Below, one piece after another: positions 1 to 9,830 of a DNA stretch of 64,000 bases. A program made the translations under genes and the position numbers. Location: contig WPIO01000025.1 of NCBI GenBank assembly GCA_009760855.2, positions 5,366,001 to 5,430,000 on the forward strand. The letters are read 5' to 3'. Origin of the DNA: Cristatella mucedo (lineage: Eukaryota; Bryozoa; Phylactolaemata; Cristatellidae). Position 1 is the first letter of the stretch. The number at the start of each line of letters is the position of its first letter. Below the pieces are notes generated by a model. The model worked only from the letters and a program-made list of their open reading frames with translations, was not told the origin of the DNA and made no database searches.

Positions 1-160
1 GTGGATTTATGGTAGTGGCCCAAATCTTTGCAGCCTATTTACATGAGAACTCGCAAGCGAAACGTTATGAAATTTGGTGGCACGTTATAGCCGCTGATTT
101 CGTGACTTCTTGGCGATTTTTTATTTAATTAGAGTGGATTGCATTAATTCGTTGCACCTG
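1..160 (+). repeat. Satellite-like unit (about 170-bp family), degenerate
   Basis: This stretch matches the unit at 28,880-29,040: both have a purine-rich GCGA...ATGAAATTTGGTGG block followed about 75 bases later by AATTAGAGTGGATTGC. It is a lone, truncated member of the repeat that forms arrays at 5.7-6.6 kb and 25.8-29.05 kb. Confidence 0.45.
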
Positions 161-665
161 CTCTTGCAGCAGTTATTAGGCACCGGAAGCTAGCATTCGA
201 TGTGTTGGGCACGGCCAGTAAATCGCCCTCTTCGTGCAACTAAAATTGGCAGCCGCTTTGTTAAGCATTAGTTTGGTGCTAGCTCTCCTTTCCCGTGCAC
301 TTAGCACATCTTTTCTTTCTGTAATCGTAAGAGAGCGTATGACAAAAGGAAGAGACACCTTTTCGGATTCGTTAACCGAGCCACACACAACCCCCGCCTG
401 GCCACATTGCTTCCTTCGGCCAGCAGCAAGGGCACATGATCGCCTGCTCAGTGGTGTTCCTACGAAAAACCTGCATGCGAGCAGCTGCTCACGTTCCATG
501 CCGAGTCGTCTGCATTGCAGCCTCGGTCACCGGCCAGCAGGCGTAGCAGACCACCACCGAGCATGGGGACTTGCGCAGCCTGGCCTTGCGGCTTAGCCAC
601 CTGCAAGGGTCCCATCTTGCACGAAAGCAGCAACAGCCATTCGTGCCTCTATATGAGGCGAATAT

Positions 666-668
666 AGG

Positions 669-730
<62 letters not shown>
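666..730. repeat. (TA)n with central (GT)n microsatellite
   Basis: Alternating TA repeats flank a short GT run. It lies directly upstream of the SINE-1 copy at 738. Between 160 and 665 I see nothing that I can support as a gene or repeat. Confidence 0.9.
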
Positions 731-737
<7 letters not shown>

Positions 738-890
738 GCACTGGTTTGGGCCAATGGGTGTAGGTGCTCGCCCCGACCTAGGTCGAAGTGAATGCAGTTG
801 ATGACCAAGGTCTTGGGCTCAAGCCACGTCACACATGTGAAGCGCCTGGATTGAGATTTAAGTTCTCTTAGAGCGATACACACATGGTTT
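738..890 (+). mobile_element. SINE-1 copy (tRNA head, LINE-A-like tail)
   Basis: The head CTGGTTTGGGCCAATGGGTG is an A-box-like sequence, and GGTCTTGGGCTCAAGCC further on resembles a pol III B box. The tail GAAGCGCCTGGATTGAGATT and the next bases match the 3' ends of the other SINE-1 copies and of LINE-A. It has several substitutions, so it is an old copy. Confidence 0.7.
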
Positions 891-1405
891 TTCTTTCCTT
901 GCGCACACCCGTCTTTTTTGCATAGGCCACCTTGAGGAGTGGAGCTCTTTACAACATCGAGGATATCGGCAGGTAGTTAGTTCGCCACCTGCGAGCAGAG
1001 GGCAATTCAAGGCATTGCAGCACAGCTGCGTAAGACGTTGCGGTCAAGCACCGTTATACAGCAGGCCTTGCTCTCAGTAGTACTGAGTTCAAGGCTGACT
1101 GCAAGAACCCGAGGTGCCTAGATAATAATGTACATGAAGGGACGTTCAAACTGCCTGCCGGAGTCAACCATCTTATTGAACTTGCACTTTCTCGTCCGTG
1201 CATCCCTGCTGTTTATTGTTCGCCCGTTCTGTTTTTGCTGACCGTGTGGTGCTTTTTATGTCCTTGCTCCGACTGGCTCTCGTTTTTTTCTCACCTACTG
1301 TTCATTTGCTCATTGATGTTGGCTTACAAACGCCACTTTGTTCTATGGGTGTCTTTTACAGATTCTTGCCACTTATTGAAGTCTAGTGTAAACTTTACTT
1401 TGCAG
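891..1405. other. No gene recognised; intron of the upstream ADAM17-like gene by position
   Basis: I looked here for the stalk exon that should precede the transmembrane exon (phase 1 at its 3' end) and found no convincing one. Earlier exons of this gene are presumably left of the window. Confidence 0.4.
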
Positions 1406-1494
1406 TCCAGTTCATGGAGGACAACGTGGTTGGAACAATAATCGTCCTCTCCTTAGTCGTGTGGCTCCCGGTATCGATCGCCGTCGCCTGCATC
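1406..1494 (+). CDS. ADAM17-like: ADAM17-like gene 1: transmembrane exon
   Basis: The exon is bounded by a TTTGCAG acceptor and a GTAAGT donor (phase 1 in, phase 0 out). It translates to QFMEDNVVGTIIVLSLVVWL followed by PVSIAVACI, a short juxtamembrane segment and a single hydrophobic helix. Residue for residue this resembles the ADAM17 (TACE) juxtamembrane/transmembrane segment, which anchors the sheddase in the plasma membrane. The next exon (2,979) continues in phase 0 with a basic, charged stretch as expected on the cytoplasmic side. Extracellular exons are not in the window. Because the second ADAM17-like gene starts its prodomain 40 kb downstream on the same strand, this must be a separate gene. 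The alternative, a coincidental hydrophobic reading frame, is unlikely given both splice sites and the matching next exon. Confidence 0.72.
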
Positions 1495-2978
1495 GTAAGT
1501 AGTCGGTGTCATTTGAGTGGCAGTCGTGTACTTGTGGACCTGTCCGGTAGTCTGTGGATTGCGTGAGTTTGGATTTTTCGAGAAATGTATTTGCACTGTG
1601 ATCCGACCCTCTTCCCCAGGTTTTCGGCTCTCATAGTTTTCACTTTAAGCTTATACCTGTGTAGAAATACTCGAAATCCGACGTCTTGTTGCTGCATGAC
1701 TCAGGCAACCGGGCAACTAAAACAGAGCTTTCACCTCGTTGACTGCATTAGTTTACTGCATTTCTGATCGTCCGTTGCGCTCATTTATTAATGACGAAAA
1801 AACCACGGGTTATTCGCTTCGAGCGTAGATCGTTTATCATTTCAAAACTAGAGCTATTGAGCCAGCTAAGGTTGATGAGGTATATGGGTTGGACAGATAT
1901 TCATGTCCAAGGGCAGTTCCGGTTCTGTGACACCTTGTTCCAATGTCTTTTACCATATGAGTAAAAAAGGTTGGGCATTACGCATGCTTGCTTGCTCTGC
2001 CTTGGTCTATTAACCATTCGTGAGATGGGCTTCGAGAATGTATTGTTTGCATTGCTGGCCAGTGATAGTAATTGCGGTTGCATTAGCTGTGGATTTACAA
2101 AAGGATGTTTACTGAAAGTAGCACCAGCACGTCTAACTAGTACCACCAGTAGCATCATCAAATCAAACGAGTCTCGGCAAAGTGTCTAGATAGATATATA
2201 GAGCTGTTTCTTGCACTAGATGGCCGTCTTCAGGTTTGGCTGTTGCTGGTTCGCGGTTTCTATACGCACCTAACACGAGCTAAAGAATCGCATATTTTCT
2301 AGTACATTTGCAGCTACGCACTATCACTTGTGCATAGCAGCAAGCCACGTCATTGCACGGACTCCTCGTCTTGTCTCGTCACGATTCGTGAGCGAGTTGT
2401 GTCTCCGGTCCAGTAGCCATTCTGTTTCAGCAAGCACTTTGGCATGCAGCGTAAAATACATTCGAAATTCTAGCGTGTCTGCTGTGCTCTATTCTAGACC
2501 GACCAAGCGGTGTCCTCCAAACTGCTTGGCCTGCCATTTGTACCACACCCATAAGGTCATGGTGTAATCCCGAATCGCCGATTTCATTCGAATGCTTTGC
2601 CGAAGTTCAACGTGGATGAAAGTTGCCGTGGCACCAGAGTAACGGCTATCTATCTTGCCAAGAGGGTCAGAGGGCTGATCCTGCTAGAGCGCTTAATGAT
2701 TACCAGTGTAAGATCGGCACGTGCTGCTGCCAGCATCGGCCGATAGCCCAGCAGAAAGGCGGTTGTGGTGTAAATAAGAGATCCGCATGTTTGCCATATT
2801 TGTGCCGGTTCAGCCTGCTGGCCGCTTCGTTTGTGGCGCGGTGCGCGCTTTAAGAGCCGCCGCAGAGTATTTGAGTGGTAGCAGCCGAACGAGGCTGCTT
2901 TCAATTGTGGGGTCGTGCCTCGATGTCATTTCTCCTTGCTGCGTTCGCTAGAATGTAAATTGCTCTTGTTGTCTATAG
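1495..2978 (+). other. Intron of ADAM17-like gene 1
   Basis: The intron starts with GTAAGT and ends at TTGTCTATAG. Short open frames inside it have no recognisable domain. No repeat family seen elsewhere in the window is evident here. Confidence 0.55.
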
Positions 2979-3050
2979 GACAGGAAGCGAGAACAGAATG
3001 AGCGGGAGCGGGATGCGATAGCCAGCACGCCTTGGACGGGCACGCTGACC
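2979..3050 (+). CDS. ADAM17-like: ADAM17-like gene 1: first cytoplasmic exon
   Basis: It encodes DRKREQNERERDAIASTPWT then GTLT, phase 0 on both sides, between a CTATAG acceptor and a strong GTAAGT donor. The charged start directly after the membrane helix corresponds to the ADAM17 cytoplasmic juxtamembrane segment. The same frame stays open past the donor for 64 more codons to a TGA at 3,243-3,245 and reads as an Ala/Pro-rich tail with a run of five prolines near 3,093-3,107. A retained-intron or terminal-exon form with a proline-rich, SH3-ligand-like tail is therefore possible. I did not identify the next spliced cytoplasmic exon. Confidence 0.65.
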
Positions 3051-5700
3051 GTAAGTCGAGCGCCAGCAGCTGCTCCATTCGCTGCTGCATTGCCACCACC
3101 ACCCCCCCAGCCCACTGTTTGCACTGACTGTTTGCTGCCTCCTTTTCTCTCCTTTCGCCCTGGGGGGGATGGTACGTGGCACTGTCAAGTTAGTGCGCGC
3201 GGTGCCGAGAGAAGATGGGGCTCTGCGTCTCGAGCATCGAGGTGAGCTAGCGTGGATTTCTAAAAAGCGAAAGACAGAAATAAAGAAAGAAATTTCGCCG
3301 ACTCCTTCGTTCGTTGATTCCGAAGACTGCAAATATGTGTTGCTTTTGTCTGAGAGAACTGCAGTAGGATCCGAGAGCAAGCAGTGTACTTATTGGTTTC
3401 GCTAGGCCTGCACCTCGAATGTCGGCCGGCAGTGTTTAGTGAGCCGGACAAACCAGCTGCCCGATACCCCTCTGACAATGCTGCTGCCTGTTCTGCCTTG
3501 GTAGTCGCAAGGCCGGCCGCCACAGTGCTATGCACCGTAGTGGTCCTGGGGTGACATTGGCGGCCGGCTTGGCACTGGACTACCGGTTTCGTGTTACTCG
3601 GTGGAGAAGCCGACAAACTTCTGGCTGCCGATTTTTGTGCTCTGAACGTGCTTCGTGCTTATGTTCGTGCCTTTCAGGCGGCTTTGCCTTCTCTTCCAAT
3701 GGCTCGGTTTAGACGGCGCGCTATTGCTGTTAAACTTGCGACCGGCAGTGCTTGTATAAATCATCCGGGTGACATTGCATAACTGGGTGTGCTATTATGC
3801 AGCTGTAACAGCTATGCTTCGTCTGCCTACCGTGTGGCGTGCAACTGGCTGGGTTTGAGCCAAGTGCTAGTCGTCTGCAAAGCCACAGTAGTGCACCGTC
3901 GTTCCCCTTGGAACGACCTTCTTATCTTTTTAGCGAGTCAGACATCCTTCCCAGCCTCAAGAGGTTAGCATGTAAGGAAATGGTGTGCCACTGTCCGTTT
4001 TTCATTGGCGGCTCGAGAATGAGCTCCAGTGGACTCTGTCGGCCTGCAGCTGTCCGTCTGTGCACTCAGCTTCGAGAGCAAGCGACCCGACGCACGCACC
4101 ACTGCTGCCTGTGCCATCCACCATGTACCTTGGACAAGGGGAACATGCAGTGTTTGTTCTGAGTGAGACGCAATCCCACTTCTCCTGCTGCCTCTGCAAG
4201 CTGTTTCTTTGAGGGCAGCCCTGCTCCCCATTCCAGAATGACGATAGCCTCGGCAAGGGCTCTCTCAGCGCATCATCTTTAGCTAGCATTGTATTTTTTG
4301 ACCCACGCAAGCTCTCGGGAATGCGGTACTGTAGTGTTTTGTGGGGTGCTGATCCCCCATTTGCATGGTTCGGCCATGTACAGTGAGACAGGCCCTCAGG
4401 AGATGCTTTGTTTTTCATTTTGGTTAATTTTTACGATTCTGTGCCTGTCCGCTGTGATGGTGATGTGTTGCTGCTCGATAGTCAGCCCCACACGTTGCCC
4501 TCGACGATGCAGTTCTTACAATGATATTTGTCATATTAAATGTAATGGCCCGCTATTGCGAGCACAAAAGTCTGGTTCGTCAAATGAAATCTCTATTCAG
4601 GGGTGCTCTTGTGAGCCTACGTAAGACCAACCGCTCGCCATGCCATGCCGGCTTGAAGTAAAAATGAAGTAAATGTTCAGTATTACCTACCACTGTTCCA
4701 CCAAGTGGATCTGTTGACCCACTTTTGCCCCCATAGTAAACACCCCAGTGTAAGGTACTCACTTTTTTACCCACACCATGGATTCCAGTCCTGCTGCAGT
4801 CAATGTCTATATTGCCTTTTCTACCAGCTGGGTGATAGCTCTACATAATCAGCTGACCTTTTCATGTCAATTGATGGAGAAGTACCCAGTACCCCAAAAG
4901 ACACAAGTCGGAAAAATGTCCATTTTCTTCTGACAGTTTTAGCATTACGATGGCGGCCTAGAGTAAGTGCGTTTGGGAAATATTGGACTCGTATTCCCTA
5001 CCTATTCACCGAGTGCTCGAATGGAAACCTAAGCAGATCCGTTGAACAGATCCATCGCTAACTGCTGTCTTGTGCTGCACTTAAACTCTCCCTTGCTTAT
5101 CCCTTAAATCTTCTACACGTTTGCGATGAGCAAAAATTGTGTAGTAGCCGAGTATCGGATCTATTAAATAGAGGTAAGACCGATGTGTCCTGCAACAGAT
5201 GAGCAAAGGTGCTTCCGATGAACTATGTGTCCTTTGTGTACCATGATTTCGTGAACAGCTACTTTATGCTTCCCAGCAAATTTCCCAGCAAGCAGGAAAA
5301 AAGGTATGTAGTGTTGAAGTATTGTAGCGGCTTCTTCTACAATCCGCCACTCAAATTAAAAGTTTAAAAACGAGAGATGGGTTTCCTAAAGCCTAATGAC
5401 CGTCGTGGCCTTGCCATTTTGTGGAGAAAGCAACATTTCAGGAACACCGTGCGAAAATTAGAGAAACCCTCAACCGAGTTGTGAACTTCCTAACCATCTT
5501 CGTCAAGTGAGATGCGAGTGACGTCATTGTCATCATTGCGGTAGGCTATTGTTGGCCAAGTAACTCTAGTGAATAGTTGAGATCTTCAGCAGTGGCTAGC
5601 TAATAAGCTCCTCGCCAGCAGAGTTGCCGATCGCCAGGCTATCTTTCACAGCTCTTCTGTGGCAATGTCAAAAAATACCACCCAGCCCAATCGAGTAAAT
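3051..5700. other. No gene or repeat recognised
   Basis: This stretch follows the cytoplasmic exon of ADAM17-like gene 1 and may hold its last exon(s) and 3' UTR. Many short open frames on both strands overlap and none shows a domain. I found no recognisable SINE, LINE or tandem repeat. Confidence 0.35.
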
Positions 5701-5719
5701 TACAGCATGAAAATCTGTC

Positions 5720-6010
5720 TATCTGAAGTTAAAACTGCAGGAAATGGAAGAAATTGCTCCACAGACTGTTGAGGGAGTAAAACTGTCAGGGTACCTCGAA
5801 TATCTGCGATGCAGTTGCCATTCCCACAATCAACTCCCGAAATGTGGCTTTGATTCCAGTGTATACAGAATGGTGCTTTGCATTTACCCACCAAACTTCA
5901 TGCAATTGCGAAACCCGCTCTCGTGAAGGGCCTAAAATCTCGCTGGTCAGCCAGCCTTTTTAGACATTCGATTAGCGATACAGCTGCCATTTTGATTTCA
6001 ACTTATAGAG
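5720..6010 (-). repeat. About 170-bp tandem repeat, two units, reverse orientation
   Basis: GCGATGCAGTTGCCATT (5,808) and GCGATACAGCTGCCATT (5,976) are spaced by 168 bases. They are the reverse complement of the AATGGCAGCTGTATCGC core found three times in the array at 6,080-6,620. Flanking sequence (the AAAAAGGCTGGCTG block) also matches in reverse complement. Confidence 0.7.
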
Positions 6011-6079
6011 AATAGTGTCAGGTTTAATAGTATAATATAATATAATAATATATAGTAGGTTTAATAATGTCGTACAATT

Positions 6080-6620
6080 TCGCATTCGCGTTCTCATGCT
6101 ACGCCCTCCGATGGCCCGGCCCAACTGGCCATCTTACGCCATAACATGAGACCGCTGAAGCGAAACTGCATGAAATTTGGTTGGTAAATCTGGAGCACAC
6201 TGCTTTATATAATTAGCAATAAAACCGTAGTTTCGAAAGCCTGTTTATTGAAATGGCAGCTGCATCGCAGTTTGACTATTTAGGGTTGCCGTTTGGGTAG
6301 GCCTTCGGAGGCCATAGCATAAGAACACTCATGCGAAATCGACAGAAATTTTTTAGTTATCTTATAGTAGTGTTCTCTATCATTTAGAGTCAAAATCGCA
6401 GTTTTGCGAAGCCTTTTATGGAAATGGCAGCTGTATCGCTGTTTGAATGTGTAAAAAGGCTGGCTGGCTAAGGCCAAATTAGGCCCTAGTGCGAAAGTTC
6501 GCGAAATTGCACGAAATGTGGAATTAACCCTGAACACCATTATATATAAATTGTAATTAAAACCGCAGTTTTCACAGGTTTATCATGGAAATGGCAGCTG
6601 TGTCGCAGTGTCTCGTAGTG
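6080..6620 (+). repeat. About 170-bp tandem repeat, three units, forward orientation
   Basis: The core GAAATGGCAGCTG[TC][AG]TCGC recurs at 6,250, 6,420 and 6,588, periods of 170 and 168 bases. Each unit also carries GCGAAA...GAAAT and a TTAA-rich spacer. Together with the reverse units at 5,720-6,010 it forms an inverted array. Confidence 0.75.
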
Positions 6621-7192
6621 TATCGTAGTTATTCGTGGCTATTAAACAGTCGCGTTTGCCATACTGACCAAGAGGCACCGGTAAAGTTGCTGCTGCTTTA
6701 CAGCTCGCGGTGAGTCAGCTTCGCATTTTTTATTACAAATTTTGTTTTAATCAAATTAATGTGCTTAGCTCTCTAGGAGAACTGAATCTCTTTCCATGTG
6801 CTTCACTTATGCCGCCCATCCGAAAGCCGCCCTCTTGGTTTTTTTTGCCGTCTCAAGAAAATGATAGTCGGTTTGAAGATAGATATAGATGCAGAGAAGC
6901 AATGCACTAAAGGTGCCTGATCCTTCTTAGCCCTTCTAAGCCCGGTAGCTTGCTCTTGGAAGCCTAAAAACCCAGCCCAAAAAGGAAATATGCTATTCAG
7001 GAAAGTTGTGTGCCCACGCTTCGTCGCTTCCGTTTGAGAATGCTATTAGCCAAACTCATTCTTCCCAGATGCCAAGCTGGCTGTCGTACGCTCTCGGCCA
7101 GCCAGACGTGAGGTGTTGAGTCTTTTGGGTTGGGCTTTTTTTACGTGAAACTCGTGTCTGTTGTAAAAACAGCGTTGCGACCCAGAGGACGT

Positions 7193-7368
7193 GGTGGTAC
7201 CCCTGGATTTTAGCCCAGGGTACGGTGCTTTTGCTTTAGGGGCTTGAGGTCTTGGGCTTGAGTCCTCTAGCAAGAAACCCAATATTGACAATCGCAAGCG
7301 GTGGGAATAGCACCAAAGCTCGTTGGGCTCTGTATAAAATGAGGTTATTTGATCAGCTAACCATCACT
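7193..7368 (+). mobile_element. SINE-2 copy (tRNA-headed)
   Basis: GGTCTTGGGCTTGAGTCCTC is B-box-like. Downstream sequence (a CAAT/TATTG...GCAAGC...GGGAATAGC block, then CTCTGTATAAAATGAGG and GATCAGCTAA) aligns with the SINE-2 copies at 15,476, 30,480 and 62,285. The 5' head is diverged. Confidence 0.6.
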
Positions 7369-7388
7369 TTATGATAGTGTCGCCCTGG

Positions 7389-7389
<1 letters not shown>

Positions 7390-7464
<75 letters not shown>
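7390..7464. repeat. (CT)n microsatellite
   Basis: A nearly pure CT run of about 75 bases with one interruption near 7,449. Confidence 0.95.
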
Positions 7465-7672
7465 AGCCTAACAATAGATGGAAAAGTGAAGCATTACATG
7501 CGGTGAATTAGGCATGACATTGCGAGCAGAAGCCAAGCAGCAAGCTGCTTGGTACTTGGAGCCTCTGACGTTAAAAGAAGTATTGTTATGCATGTTCTAT
7601 GCGGGTAAGCATATAAATGGACGGTGACTAGAGGGAGTTCTTTATGAGAGGCAATGTTTCATTTGCAAGAAC

Positions 7673-8045
7673 TGTTGCGTGTGCCTGTTGCTTCCCGGCC
7701 ACTGGTGTGTGCCCCGCTCTCGGCGGGCGGTTGGACGGTTGGCTCCATGCGGCCTTCGATATGGGCTGGTGTTTGGGCTTGTTTGCTAGTTTATGTATGC
7801 TAGGTAGGTTATGCTAGGTAGGTATTGTTGGCTAGGTGCGGCCTTTGATGTGGGCGTGTGGCCCACCGTGGTGGCTCACCACGGATGCACTCCCTTATCT
7901 GTGGTGCTCCTAGCTTATATATGTACACGCTGGGGGGGAATAAAGAGAGAGTCTCGTTCGACGCTCACGTTCGCCTGCTCGTGTCTTTGTGTCTCCCTGA
8001 GACTCCATTAGCGCTGCTGCAGCTGGAGACACAGTAACATTAACA
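7673..8045 (+). mobile_element. Solo LTR, 373 bp, with 4-bp target duplication
   Basis: The segment begins TGTTGCG and ends ATTAACA (TGTT...AACA inverted termini). It is flanked on both sides by GAAC (7,669-7,672 and 8,046-8,049). Inside, CTTATATATG at about 7,913 can serve as a TATA box, AATAAA occurs at 7,939, and a short R/U5-like stretch follows. These are standard LTR promoter and polyadenylation features in the + orientation. No internal retroviral genes adjoin it on the + strand, so it is best read as a solo LTR left by recombination. Confidence 0.65.
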
Positions 8046-8189
8046 GAACCAAGCAGAAGCCTTCCTGAGAGGGGTTGCAATTTAAGAGACGATACACAAG
8101 CGCAGTGTGCTCAAGCAGATGTATACGAAGTTTGACGCTCTGACAGCGCTCAAGCGACGACACGCAATCGCTGGGGCCGGCTGCAATAA

Positions 8190-8310
8190 CCTGTGTATTC
8201 GGCTGCCGCCCCCCAGCCCAACAGCACGGAGGCGCTATCTTCCGCGTCCCACTCGAAAACTGTGCCTGCCAGTCAGCTCGACCGGGACTTCCTGCCAAGG
8301 GCTGGCTGGC
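8190..8310. repeat. Copy of the 12,140-12,260 segment
   Basis: CCAACAGCACG..., CTTCCGCGTC and CCACTCGAAAACTG occur here and, with few changes, at 12,140-12,260 in the same orientation, 3.95 kb apart. This could be LTR remnants of the element between them or a duplicated coding piece; I cannot decide. Confidence 0.4.
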
Positions 8311-8519
8311 TTCGTAACGTCGAGGCTGAGCCCGGCCCGTCCAGAGCAGGCTGCTCCGGCATCGAGGGCCGTCACGCCACTACACCACCAGCACAGGTTA
8401 TCTCAAGATCCCCTATCAAGCCAGGGTAACCAAAATAAAAAGAAAACGATGGATCACAACTGGTGCAAGCGAAAAACATGACGCCTCACGGCATTACAAA
8501 CGAAACACAGCATCAAAAG

Positions 8520-9560
8520 TAATTAGCTAAACAGTAAGCTCACAGCCTCCATAGTGCGACGATGGCCTCAAATCACGTCTTGGTAGCAGCTGTCTCCTGG
8601 GTTCGTAGGTTCTGGCCGCACAACCAGGGCCAACATCGGAATTCGTTTCGAGGGGTTCGTTAGCGATCGGTACCAGTCCGATGCCAGCTAGATGTCGACG
8701 GGATCCCATCGCTTTCATTGGCCGACTCCTTCAATCGGTGCAGTTACTATCCCCCGAGGCCACTAGGTAGTGCAACGCACCCCGGGAGATTTTATGAAAA
8801 CATGCTGCCCGGAATGAAGTCACTTTCACCTTAGGGTTTTCTATGCGAGGCTCCAGCGCCATCCGCTTTTTCCATTCGTACGCGAAAAGCTGCCTGCGAT
8901 GAGCGATGAGCTGGCGTCCGATCCGGCTTCGGCGGCTGACAAATTGCCCCAAAACACCATAATCAGTCTGTCCCGTCCACTTCTTCTGCCATTTGTTATG
9001 GTTCGGTGGTTTCGCTATGCTCTACCGTTGTCAGAGTAGGCACACCGATACATTTCACGCATCCCCTACGCTAACAGAGCTGGCGGACAGCGTTAGATCG
9101 GGAGGTGGCAGGATAGTCCATTAAGAGTTGCCATGGCGGGTCCTGAATATCTCTTCCAATTGTCGGACCACCGAGATCTCGCTCTCGTCAGGAATAATCT
9201 TGTCCGACGATAAACCTTCTGGGGCCGATGTCGACAAGTGTCAGATACTTGACCCCATTGAAGATGGTAGCATAAGTGGATTGATGGCGCCAGTTGGCAT
9301 CTACGTCCAGACGTCCAGGGCTCCAAGACACTGGCGTAGGTTCTACAGACCGGCAGTGCATGCATGGTTTAACGTCGCATTCCGCCTTCTCATGCATTAT
9401 GGAAATGCCTCGAAAGCAGAACCTGAGCCAGGTACAACGTGTGGTAAACCCAGGTGATGCAAGTCGAGGAACGCGGGCGGATCTACTTTTTGTACTGGAG
9501 CAGCGGCTTCGAGAGTCGCGATTGGCTTGAGCCAAGGCAGCTGTAGCACTCGAGTTCAGT
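8520..9560 (-). pseudogene. Ty3/gypsy-type integrase, decayed
   Basis: Read on the - strand in several frames, this region resembles retroelement integrase. From high to low coordinate there is a His/Cys zinc-finger-like start (LDLHHLGLPH, then a C..C pair CMHC), a core segment with KYLTLVDIGPRRFIV, the QLEEIFRTRHGN helix and a DNAT-like LLMDYPATSRSNAVRQLC segment, followed by a basic C-terminal tail. Integrase inserts the element's cDNA into host DNA. Several stops and frameshifts make it non-functional. It continues the pol gene whose RNase H and reverse transcriptase lie at 9,590-9,830 and 11,240-12,085. Confidence 0.65.
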
Positions 9561-9589
9561 GGCTATGCTTCGTTGTCTGCCGAACGCAC

Positions 9590-9830
9590 CAGCTTTATTC
9601 TCACTTCAAGATCACATTCCTTATTACGTCTGGGATTGTTTCTGTCCGTCGTCGAGCTCATGCAGATCTAGGGTTCGGATAGGCTTGTCGCTTTCGAAGA
9701 GATCGGAGCCACGAATGCACAGTGGCCGAGTCAGTAAACAACGCCATCTCTCGCAGGCCCCATGCCAGGGCTAGGTTTAATCTCTTTATGATAGCCTGAG
9801 CTCTGCCAGATTTATACGCGCCACGTCATC
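9590..9830 (-). pseudogene. Ty3/gypsy-type RNase H, C-terminal part, decayed
   Basis: The - strand gives DDVARINLAEL, then LREMALFTDSATVHSWLRSL, then degenerate text ending in the KLVRSADNEA-like segment before integrase. This matches the C-terminal half of retroelement RNase H (AELxA...TDSxxV...N..AD). The N-terminal half of the same domain is displaced to about 11,240-11,400. Confidence 0.6.
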
